Positions 26,101-38,100 of a DNA stretch of 64,000 nt are shown here, piece after piece. Every line of letters starts with the position of its first letter. The stretch's first letter is position 1. The translations under genes and the position numbers were made by a program. The notes below the pieces were generated by a model. The model was not told the origin of the DNA. It searched no databases and saw only the letters and a program-made list of their open reading frames with translations. This DNA comes from Pieris napi (taxonomy: Eukaryota; Arthropoda; Insecta; Lepidoptera; Pieridae), in the NCBI RefSeq assembly GCF_905475465.1, contig NC_062251.1, forward strand, positions 6,379,001 through 6,443,000, in the 5' to 3' direction.

Positions 26101-29100
26101 GAGATATCTTTTCCTGTGGTATATATTTCACTACTAAAGTTTGTTATTTACGTTTTATTACGTATCTTCAATAATTACTATTTTTAAACAATTTATTTAT
26201 GAGGACTGGATGTTGACGTTGCGCCTACCCGCAATTTTTAATATTTAGTATATTATTCAATTATTAATTAATAATTATTATTTTATTATATTATTCATTA
26301 AATTTAATAACTTAAGTATGTTTCATAACCTTTTAACAATAGGTCTTGGTGAAAAAGCATTGCTAAATTTCTTTGAAAAAATTTCAAAATTCTTGGCATA
26401 GCTGCTAACTTCACGCATATTCTATTTCTTTTTACTTGTAGATTGTCTTATTCCCATCTCGCTCGCGCACGCTCGGGTGGTTTAAAAAGTTGGCAACTTC
26501 ATTCTGTTAATTTTGTGTCACGGTGCGCGAGCATCGTAACATTTCACTCTCATCGATTTTTCATAACGCGCATAAAGAAGTATAACTTCAAAAATATTTT
26601 TGGCGTTGTCATTTTTGTAAACACCATTTGAGTTTTAGTTTACTTTAATAGGAGCACGCACTTACATTCTCGTGGGAACAACACGCAAACACATAGTCGA
26701 AATAACTAACATCACCGCATACACGGACACATACGACCTAAGCACAACACCAAATTCTCATCACATCGATGTTTGTCTCAGCTGGGGATTGAACCCGGGA
26801 CCCATGGATTCGCAGTCAGGGGCACTAACCACTAGAGCAATGAACCGTCATTATCATATACATTGGGGTTACATTAAATAAATAATATTTCTTTTGTGGA
26901 ATCCCAACCTCTTGCATCTTTAGTCTGACATTCTTCTTTTTTTTCAGTCAAATGACAGTGCCTCCAGCGTTTCGTCTCCTTCAGATTCTCCTCTACCGGG
27001 TGCTTCCCCTTCCACCAATTCCGCGCCATATGGATTCTCACAAGCGGTAAGTCGTAACAGACATTTTCAGGTTCAATTACATACAACGAACTTTAATATG
27101 GCAGTTACGTCAATTCGAAGTTGAAAATGGTCTGGGGTACTCTGCAATTAGTTTATTGTAGGAAGAGGAGTGTTGGCAGTAAGGAGCTGTGTCGGTCTGG
27201 TGGCTTTAGCTTCGCTAGTACATACGGTGAAGGAAAACATCGTGAGGAATATTCCTTGAAAGTCGACTGATTCAAGCACAGAAGTCACCTACTTGCCTAT
27301 TAGAAACTATAAAAGGTTGTAGTGCCACTGGTTTTGTATTGGCAAATACTGAGCGTACGTAGCTGATTTATTTACAACCCACCCAACCTTACTAACCCAG
27401 AGTAGACTAAAATATATAGCTTGGCAAAAAAAGTCATATTTTTAAACATACTGTATAGTGAAATTGCATTAGTGTGAGTACTGTGAACGCGCCAGCTTTC
27501 GACAACCGACCTATATACCATTCTTGTATAAAGTGATCTAGAAAATAAAGTAATAAAAAAACTGTATATTTTAAATGTAGCGGGCTAATAATTTTCATAT
27601 TCAAATTACCATCTCGATTTTTGAGAAATATATGGACTAACATACACTAGCTAAATCTAGCATATCAGCTTTCCAACAAAATTACATATTTTTGGTATCG
27701 GTTAATCCTTCCATAAATTTCAGTTAAATGTAAAAGGGACAGAACATTTAATATCTATTTGCGGCTTAACTTTTGTTTTCTAGAAGTCAGCGTCACGGAG
27801 TCCGTCCATAGAAAACAGTGAATCAACACCAGATGATGAAGACATTCCTGGGCTTGGCAATCGAGCTGGAAATGCTATGTAAGAGTGCTTATTACTTTAA
27901 TCTCTAAGAATTCAATACGTTTTTGACGTGTTTTGTCTTTGAATATTACCCCTAGCGTTAATGACAAACTATACGATATAAAGGTAACATAAATACGATT
28001 GTGTCACGAGAATTTATTTGATGTATTTAAAGAATAAAACTGTCAGGAACTGTTGTAGGTTCATATATGTAAAAGAATAAAATACATTAAAACGAACAGT
28101 CAATATTCTTCATTTATAAAAGTACATTAATTTAAAAAAAAATGATTCAATGTTTTAACGATTCCGAAAGAGATAAACATCTGTACAAAAATAAGTCACA
28201 AAGCGCACTGGGGCGTATACTACTTCCAGGTTACCTGCGTGCACGCACACATACGCGCGGAACGAGCAAGACCAGTTTTGTGGTTGCGTGCGAGTTTCGA
28301 TGTAAAGTTTTAATTATAATGAAATTAAATGTGTTGAGAAAATTGTGTGAATTGAATGTGAAGGTCTCGTAATACTCCAGTCAAATTACGAAATAAACAT
28401 GAGCGAACACAGTTTGGGGATTTTGAGGATCGATAGGGGGGTGTATTCTGAGCATAAATTCCAATTTGAGGGGTTGTACTGAGGTCAGCTCAAGGTCATT
28501 TCGATGGAAACGCGTTTAACTCGATATCTCGAGAATGGTTAGTGTTAGGCGAAAAATTATAGAGACCTTTTCTTTTCCTAACAAAATTTACTAACTTTTT
28601 TATCTGAAACTTTTTTTTATAACATTAATATTTTTCAAGTTATTAGTCCCCCGCAAGGCAAAAATTTTACTTTTTTTTCAATTTTTCGTCTTTTTCTCCC
28701 CAACCATTTAATTTTATTAAATTTTACCGATCATCGAAGTGTAGAACTTTTAATTATGAACAATTTTGTTCTCAAACTTTTTTCCGTAATGCCAATACCT
28801 TCGGAGTTATAGATTACTTTACCGAGCGAAATCCGCGCCACTGTCGCAATATAAAAAGGTCAATCGATTAAACTATTTAAAATTAGGTATTTAATTTGGG
28901 TAACTTTGGGTAAGGAGTAAATTAACAATTAAAACTGTTTCACACATTGTGCCAAAAGAGGCCAGCCTTTCTGCATCCGCACGCTTTGCCGCATTTGGTT
29001 TTGCATTTGCGCGCAATCGATCTCAGTAAATTATCCGGAGCTGGTTTCAATGACATCGCTATCGCCTGCAATCCACAGGGGGTGCGACGCCAGCCCCATT

Positions 29101-32100
29101 CCTCGGGTTTCAGATAATTTTCCAGCCAGTATTGAACTTGGTAGAAACACCTCAAAGAGTGGAAAAATGCCGCATCAGAGGTAGGAGGAAGGGATTCTAA
29201 TTTAACCCTCCCACTGCCTGCCATTTTTTATATTCATTTCTTTTTTATATATTTTTTATGCGGTCATTGTTTTCATCTTGCCTAGGTTGAATGGTGCCGA
29301 CGTTGTGTCGCAACCACTAATCGCGTGCAAAAATAAAAGGTTTTTGCGGCATTCGGCCCATATATCGGTTTGAGGCAGTATGGGCTATGTGTAGCGTCCG
29401 TCGATTTGCCTCGGCCAGATTTTCTCAAGTAAATGATGTTGCACGCGCCAGCTGTTGCAGTCAGCAAAACCAGCAAATCCACATCCTCACCAATAACAAC
29501 CACAGCACTATACTCCTGCGAAATTCTCTTAGCCGTACTGATAATTAGACCATCCGCATCCTCTACGGCTTGCTCCTCCTCTATGTCTGATTTAATGAGA
29601 ACCGTTTTCAGTAGTGAGATGAATCTAGTCTTATTGCTCTCGTTGCCTAAAAACTTATCTGTGGATACACGTTGCGACAATGGCGCGGATTTCGCTCGGT
29701 AAAGTAATATATAACTACGAAGGTATTAGCATTACAGAAAACAGTTTGAGAACAAAATGGTTCACAATTAAAAGATGTACACTTCGATGATCGGTAAAAT
29801 TTAATAAAATTGAATTGTTGGGGAGAAAACCACGAAAAATAGAAAAAAAAAGTAAAATTTTTGCCTTGCGGGAGTAATAACTTGAAAAATATTAATGTTA
29901 TAAAAAAAAGTTTCAGATAAAAAAGTTAGTAAATTTTGTTGGGAAAAGAAAAGGTCTCTATAATTTTTCGCCTTACACTAACCATTCTCGAGATATCGAG
30001 TTAAACGCGTTTCCATCGAAATGACCTTGAGCTGACCTCAGTACAACCCCTCAAATTGGAATTTATGCTCAGAATACATCCCCCTATCGATCCTCAAAAT
30101 CCCCAAACTGTGTTCGCTCATGTTTATTTAACCCGTTTTTAGCCATAATTTGACTGGACTATAATAGAATAGTAAAGATTTTTACTATTTGATTTTACGT
30201 ACATACTAAATTTATTCGATTCTTTAAGTGTGGGTTGGTAAATTATTTCTGTTATTCCTCTTAATAAAATACATATAACAAAAATGGTTTCGCCATAAAT
30301 CAAAAAATTTCAGCTGGTCGGAAGCACGTCGTGCGCACGCCTGGCGTGGGGCAAGGGCTCCATCACCAGTTAGAGCCCCAGTGGGTCCTGGAGCCAGTTG
30401 CTTGGCGTCTCTCAATCTCTCTCACAACCAGTTCTCGTGCGTGCCACCACCGTTGGCATGCAGGGCTCCAGCTTTGACCAGACTCAATATGGCCTATAAT
30501 GGATTAAGGTATAATTTCCACTAATTTCATCCCCCGGGATTCGAACCCGAGGTCTACCTCACTTCTTACGACTTACGTTCTTGAGACTTTCGGTCCTTCA
30601 AGAAAAGAGTGTACCAATCCTTAAGGGAGCGTTCAAGTATTACGTAATGAATTTGGGGGGGTCCTTTTGTAAAACGTTACGATGCGGGGCGGGGATTGAA
30701 TTACGCGTTATTGTTAATATTATTTTCGACTTTCCAGTACTTTACACCACATAATGGTAACTTTAAGGTATAAAGAGTCACTAGGTGGTCACGAATCGTT
30801 TTACTATACTTGGGTTTAGAAAAACGTTACATGGGGGGGGGGGGATCCAATAATCTGCAAAAAATTGCGTGACGTAATACTTGAATAGGGTGTCATTTTG
30901 CCCCCTGTTCCTTAAATAAAGTGATAAATGTGTTGATGCTAGGTGTAAACGCTGCTAAAAGAGGTGGCGGAGAGATTTGGTGTCAGTTATTCTGATTTGA
31001 AAAGTGATGGTAAATGCTATTTTAGAATGATTTTACATTCATAAGTATACATTTACGAGCTATCTGTAACTTAAAATATTTTCAGATCTATGTCATATGT
31101 GACGTCATATCCTACAAATCTTCGCCAACTGGACTTGAGTCACAATGAGATATCCTGCTGGCCGAGTTTACCCCAGGTAATTTTGATCTATTTGAATGTC
31201 TGAAAAATATTTTAAAAGTATTTTTAAGAGTGTATAAAACATAGGTTTAAAAAAAACCTTAAAGAATAGTTACTTTAAAAAAAATCTACATTGATTAATA
31301 TTGATTTTTGCTCAGAGAAGTACCATTTACGCGTGTCTTGCGCACCCTAAATGATTGCTTGTGAGACGGATATATTTAGTTGCACTGGCTGAATTCACAA
31401 GAATTGCATTATTTATAATTATAAAAAGGTTTAGCTTTTAAGTTTTTATTTGTTATGTTTTTAGTTTAGTTTTCTATTGTATTAAGTTACTGTAAAATAG
31501 AAAATAGAGAAAATAAATAAAATAAAAAATGTCACGTGACACAAAACGTTCACAGAATAGAATCAACGGTGACGTAGCTCGTAAATAATGTCTTCGTCTA
31601 ATCCTAACGCTGTGTTGGAGTTTAGTTTTATCAGACACTGTTTTTGTTCAAACATATTTGTATTGGTGTAATTTATGACGTTAAAAAAACTGGACGTTTT
31701 GGTACAAATATGGTACGGATAGGTGCGACGCCATCTTGTCTCCAAAAGCGTTTTGGGGATTCTTAAAAGTTTAAAGCCAATAGTAAACAAAATTAAAAAA
31801 AACAATTTGTTAAGGTTATGTAGTCACTAATAAATTATCTGAAATGGTTTTAAAATGTTTTGAAATATTCTATTGCTAAATAATTATAGCCCAACAGCCT
31901 TAGAAAGAGTTTACGTATTACGTTACGCAATTTTTTGAGATTTTTGACCCCTCCCGCTCATAACGGGTAACGCGATATAACGTTTTTCTGTACACCCCCT
32001 CTTCCCTAGTAAAATGTTACTTGACCATTTAATAAAATCATTCAAGTGGAAACAAACGTTTTATTAAATGCGTGAGAGAATCTCTACGCGACCGTTCTGA

Positions 32101-35100
32101 AAGGTTAGAAAAAGTTTACGCAACGCGTAGTTCAAACCCCCCATCTAACGTTTTGCAAGACCTCAACCCAAATTCATTACGTAATACTAGACCCTTATGG
32201 GGTAGAAGTAATAGCCATTATCATAGCATCATTCACAAAAATTTTGCTATTCCAAATATATATGAATTTCAAAACTTTGTGATAGCAATAGTATAGCATA
32301 CGGGCGTGCGTGCGTACATACGTACAAATCGGACGCCCAGTTTTTGTAGTTGTAAGTGTCGATTAAATGATTTTATTTATTTTTTAACGTATATACAGCC
32401 TTCTTTTTTTAGCTTTTATACATCTAAATCCTCATGTTCCAGATGGAAAGTTTTGGCAGCGACGGATCCCCATTGGCGTGCTATTGCCCCAATGGAGGCG
32501 TTGGACGCATAAGGCCTCGTTCAGGGGGCTCTGTTAGGTCCCAGTTGCTTAGCGCTGCTTGTCCTGCTCGGCGTCATCTAAGACTCGAAGCTTTAAGGAC
32601 TTTGGTAAGTCTATATATTGAAAAAAAAAATGGTTCATGATTTAAGCAGTTAAATAGATATCCGGCTCGAAGGACCACAAAATAACTGGGTTTGGGTATT
32701 CAGAAGCTTTATCCAAGATGCACCCTTCCCTTGGTACAATACTATGCGGTGGTTCGGCTGTCGCGTGTCAGTATAATAAAAAAAAAATGGGTGCGTGTAC
32801 TTATGTACGCGCGTAAGAAGTTATACTTCTTTGTCTTTCTTTATTTTTTTTAAATATAATTAATTAATATTTAACGTAAACAATTTAATAATATTTAATA
32901 TTTAGTATATCATTCAATTATTAATTAATATTAATAACAATTATTATTATTATTATTTATTATATTATTCATGCAATTTAATAACTAGATATGTTTCATA
33001 ACCTTTTAACTAAGTAACAATAGGTCTTTGTGAAAAAGCATTGCTAAATTTCTTTGAAAAAATAATTAAAACTCCCTTATTTATTTAAAAGGTAAATGTC
33101 ATTATGTTCATTCAAAATTCTTGGCATACCTGCTAACTTCACGCATATTCTATTTCTTTTTACTTGTAGATTGTCTTATTCCTATCTCGCTCGCGCACGC
33201 TATAATCACACTGACAACTTTGTGTCTCAGGTGCGCGCGCATCGTAAAATTTCACTCTCATCAATTTTTCATAACGCGCCTAAAGAAGTATAACTTAAAA
33301 AAGGAATCCAAGAATCGATCAGACTAAGACTAGCGCTTACCATCAACGGTGGTGTATCCCCACTATCCACTGCAAGCACTGGATCCTTTAATAATGGTAT
33401 AAAGAAATGCGGTACGGTATGCGGTCTATAGTTGAGTTTCAAGTGCTCATCACCACCACCACACCACTACCTACCATTTCCGGTTCGGTCAAAGTCGACA
33501 ATTGTCATCCTTCTGTGACTGACACCGATTTAGCGCAAATAGGCGATGCGAGGCGTTGAACGAACTTTGTAACCCTTTTCAGATCCTAGCAAACAATATG
33601 TTAACCAGAATTCAACTCACCACTGATGATGATGGTCTCGCGACTAGGGCTGATCATCGGAATGATGATAACGATGATGAATGGGTAAGTTATAAATTAT
33701 ATATCTTTATGAAATATCGATCTTAATGAAGGAGGAAACTGTTAGTATTATCTTTTTTTGCGTCTGAGGCCCAAACTAGCAGCTGTGGTCTCCGGCAGAA
33801 TGACCAGCGCTGTGGAACAGTCTGCTCCTCAGCATTATGCTGAGCCAGTGCCAGTTACAACCACAACACACACACATTACACACTTAAAACGTAACTTAT
33901 TCTTTTAAGAAGAAAGAAAAAAGAATGTTATCTTTCATTATTTAAAAAAAAATGATTATTGTTATTTTGTGTGTTTTGTTAGTAATAAATGTTATGTCTA
34001 TGTATGGCATGTTTATGATTTAATTTAAGTCAAATCCAAAATAAGATATTAAAACACCTACGCGACGATTATTTAAGGCATTATTGTATTTGCCGGGAAT
34101 CGAATAGCGAAACTTAGTTGTTTGCGATGAATTAAATTACGGAATCCTCTGTGAATGTGTGTAATTGAGATAATGAGAGAAATGAAAATATATAAATATA
34201 TTTTTTAACTCCACTCTATTACATATCAATAATTTATGGCAGGCTTAGGGGGTTAGAACACCCATTCAATGGAATGGGAGTAATTAAGACACTTATATGT
34301 GTCGTAGCCAACTTGCTAAATAAGCCCTTCAATTAACAGCCTAGCCTCTTAACTAAACCGCGTCGTTTAACTAGCGGCCTGAAAGATAACCAATACGTTA
34401 TAAATAGAAGTTGTCTTTCACAGTCAGAAGGAGAATGTCACCTCAAACGACGTCTTCTCTTCCCACTCCTCTCGATGTTGGACGTGTCTTGTAATCTTCT
34501 GAAGTCCGTCCCACCAGCCATATACTTGCTTGGCAACCTGGCTGTGCTTAACTTAAGCGGGAATAAAGGTTGGTTCAGCTATAAATGTTACATTGGATAC
34601 TAAGTAATGCAAAACGAATTTGTATAGATTGACTTCTTCATTATTTAATTTTTTTTTGAAGTGAAACTTCTTTATCGGGGTTGGAAAAAAATTTAGTGTA
34701 AAATTTTTTCGTTACGCGTCCCATTTTTCCGTTACGCGCCATCTTTTGAAGTGAAACTTCTTTATCGACGTATGGGAGAAATTTTGTAGCAGGTTACGCG
34801 CCATGTTGCTTTTTGAAGTCAAACTTCTTTATCGGCGTTGGAAAAAAATTTACACACATTTGTCACATTTTTCGGTTACGCGCCATCTTTTTCTTGTCCC
34901 TACCACGGTTGATCCGAAGAGATTCGAAGCCATTAGTAACAAAAATATATAATAACGATAACAATGATAGTAATACTAATAATTCTATTACAATTAATGA
35001 AATTCTGTAATAATCTTAGTACTACATAGTAGTACAGAAATAAGTTAAAATGAAATAATTGTATTTGTATTCATGTCTATGATAATAATAAAAGCCTTTT

Positions 35101-38100
35101 GTTAAACTTTATGTAATTTAACTTTATTTAACCAATTTCTGTAAAGTTGCATATAGTAGATCATTTTTCGAAAAATAAGGTCATAAAGAAGTTTCATTCT
35201 TACGTGTGTACACCTAGTACACGCACACATTTTTTTTGTTACACGTGCCTTTAAAGTACGTTATGGAGTAAAAAATCATTTTTTATGAATCACGTGACAC
35301 AAAACGTAGTCGGTACGTATAAATACCTATAAATACCATGGGTTTGACACAAAACACAAAATTTGACTTTAACTTTAAAGCATAAAATTTTGTTTATCAC
35401 CTGTTTTTTTATCAATGCCACCTAGCGGCTATATGTGAATGTAAAACTTTGATCTCGCGGTAATTTTATAATTATAAATTTTTTTTTGTAAAACGTTACT
35501 GGAGGGATTGAATTACGCGTTATTGTTAAAATTACTTTCGACTTTTCAGTACTTTCCACCACATAATGGTAACTGTTAGGTATAAAGAGTCACTAGGTGG
35601 TCACGAATCGTTTTACCAGTACGTTTTAGCAGTCTCAATACACTTGTCAAGCCAATTTTCTCTCCGCAGACATAACAGACCTGCCACCACAAATGGGACT
35701 TCTATCCCGCCTGTGGAACCTCAATACAGTAGGTTGTTGTCTTTCGGAGCCCCTTCGGTCCGTCGTGCGTGGGGGGCGAAGTCGCAGTGTCGACGTTGTA
35801 GGCTTCTTGAGATCGGTGCTACACGAAGCGAAGCCCTACGCACGGATGAAGCTTATGATCGTTGGAGTACAGGTTTGTTTTTGAAATTAAATAAAACATC
35901 AGAAATAATTGTTTACATTAAGACGTAAATAATTCTTAGAATTTAACTAGCGATATATTATTTAATTATTATTAAAATTAATATTTGAATTAACGAGGGC
36001 AAATATGTTTTAATTTATCATAAAAAAAAATTCTATTGACTCCTTCTTTGTATTATAAAAAATATGAGAATAATTCAATTCAATTCATAAGGTTTTTATT
36101 AATTTTTCATAAATGTTTTCTTATGACTTTATCACGTCAAATTTTCGTTCGGAAACCGACTTCACAGACAACCACATTTTTTCTTTATACGAAATAGGTG
36201 ATACGTCAGTTATTATTTTTGCCGATTTTGACAGTTGACAGTAACAGACCTCTGATCACACAGAATCTCACACCGATAGACTATTGTCGTGTTTATTGTA
36301 TTTGCATCCGCTCTAAACTCACACACACTCTATAGATCTGTTTGTGTTGTTATCATGGGTCTAATAATTTAGACATTTAAAGGTGGGAACTGACGCTTTC
36401 GCAGCCAGTGTTGATGAGATGGCCGACAGCGAGGACGCGTTGGTTCTACTTAATAATTGTTTCATCCAAATTAAGAAGAAGAAAAAACGTTACTGGAGAT
36501 CAAACTTTTTTAAAAACAGAGGTGTATGTGGTGGTTTGTCATTGATAGCAACTTTGAAAAACCAAATGATTACTGGACAGTATAAAAACTTTGTACGCAT
36601 GTCTCCGATCGATTTTGAAGAACTGTTGAATTTATTTGCTCTGGATGAGCTGGGTTCCACAACACTTCCTCTTTTCTTCCATTTTATAGAAAAATACAGA
36701 GATTTTTCTTTTTTCCACTCCATGTTTGATTGATTGATTGACGTGTGATTACTCGCGACGCGCGTGCGCTCGGGACGACTTTTGAGAAAGAGCGTACTGA
36801 TCGAACCGCGTAACACTCAAAGGATTCGCTAAAAAACCGACAGCCGGGTGGAGCACTCAAAGCGAGCAACGAGCGGCTCGCTGTGTAACATTACATTACA
36901 TGTTACATTACACCTCGTAACGTTGGTCAGTTCCCACCTTAAGCCGGGTCCAGACGAGTGTAACGTGTAATGTAAGATTACGTGTAATTTAGCATCAACA
37001 GTGTGGACGGCACACGAACTCAAAGCGAATTGTGAATGCGAAAATATTTCAAAAGCTGTTTCCACTCAGTTGCTACGAACATGCCGAATAGGAAGGTCGT
37101 GATAGCTGGTGCGGCTTTTATTTTCATGTATTTACTAACTGAAGACCGCAAAAGTCGGAAGCGTCGATGGTGGAAAACTATTTTTTCTCTTCGATGTGAA
37201 GCAAGCAAACTAATCATTTTGTTTTTGCATTCTTCTACATCTCTTTCCAATGAATGAGCAATATCACTCCAAGCATCGTGTTTCAGATTTTTTTTATAGT
37301 ATTGCGGGTTTTTTGGATCCCAAATAACAGGTTTTTCTTGATACAAACTAATAAGTTCAAGCGATTGTTCGTCACTCCACATCATGAACGTACATACGAC
37401 ACAACCGTCACGAACGCCGTCCAAACGAGCACTGCGAGCGTCTTTGTGTTCGCGCGAAAAACCGACAGCCGATAGATCAACCCCGAGCGCCGCGCGAGCG
37501 TTACATGTAATGCTCGTAGTGCCGTCCACACGTAGAATTCGTGTTACATTACACGGTGGATTACATTACACGTTACACTCGTCTGGACCCGGCTTTAAGA
37601 TATCTTGTTCTGAATTATCAATCAAGAACATGGACCGCATTCTTTAACTATTAGAATGCTACATTGATTAGAGGCTATATTTATTTCTAAAATATTTGAA
37701 AAATTAAGTATCCAGCCGTGTGAGACCTGGAGAAGTCGCTGATTTATAATAAATAAATAAATGAGTGGCGCTACAACCTTTTTAGGCCTCAGATTTCTTA
37801 ATTTGTTTCATGATCATTTGTCAATCTAATAGGCAAGTAGGTGATCAGTCTCATATGCCAGACACACGTCGTCGAATTTTTGGGTCTAAGACAAGCCGAT
37901 TTCCTCTGGCGGTTCTGGCTTTTATAATAGATATTCTCGTCTCTGACTGAACTGGATTATGGCCATAAGTATCCAAGAAAAGATACCTATGTAAATATGG
38001 CCATGACCACATCCTGTTATTCTTAAAGGAAGACAGTTATTCAAACTCAAACTCAAAATATCTTTATTCATATACAAATACACGTATAAACGGCAAAAAA

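Larger units (their letters stand above)
21582..26235 (-). mobile_element. CR1/jockey-group non-LTR retrotransposon, near full length
   Basis: ORF1 and ORF2 on the minus strand, 3' end marked by (TTTA)n on the + strand at about 21580-21598, about 560 bp of 5' leader. It is inserted in a family A repeat whose halves lie on both sides. Exact ends are plus or minus 10 bp because the target is AT-rich. One frameshift separates ORF2 from intactness. Confidence 0.85.
28375..30163 (-). mobile_element. Unclassified DNA transposon with about 480-bp terminal inverted repeats
   Basis: 28375-28858 and 29672-30163 are reverse complements (CCAGTCAAATTA...GGAGTTATAGATTACTTT...CCGCGCC) at well over 90% identity, with a 16-bp gap in one arm near the tip. 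The 810-bp centre holds remnants of one antisense gene. No known transposase motif is seen. Confidence 0.85.

Noticed and set aside
28375..30163. Polinton/Maverick identity for the long-TIR element
   Set aside because: Polintons have long TIRs, but no polymerase, integrase or capsid-type gene remnant is visible and no 6-bp duplication can be fixed.
35566..35928. 120-codon + strand ORF as a separate gene
   Set aside because: It overlaps Lrrk exon 21 in a different frame, while the exon frame carries LRR-Roc homology.
36490..36816. 108-codon minus-strand ORF
   Set aside because: It is the shadow of the Harbinger transposase frame on the + strand.
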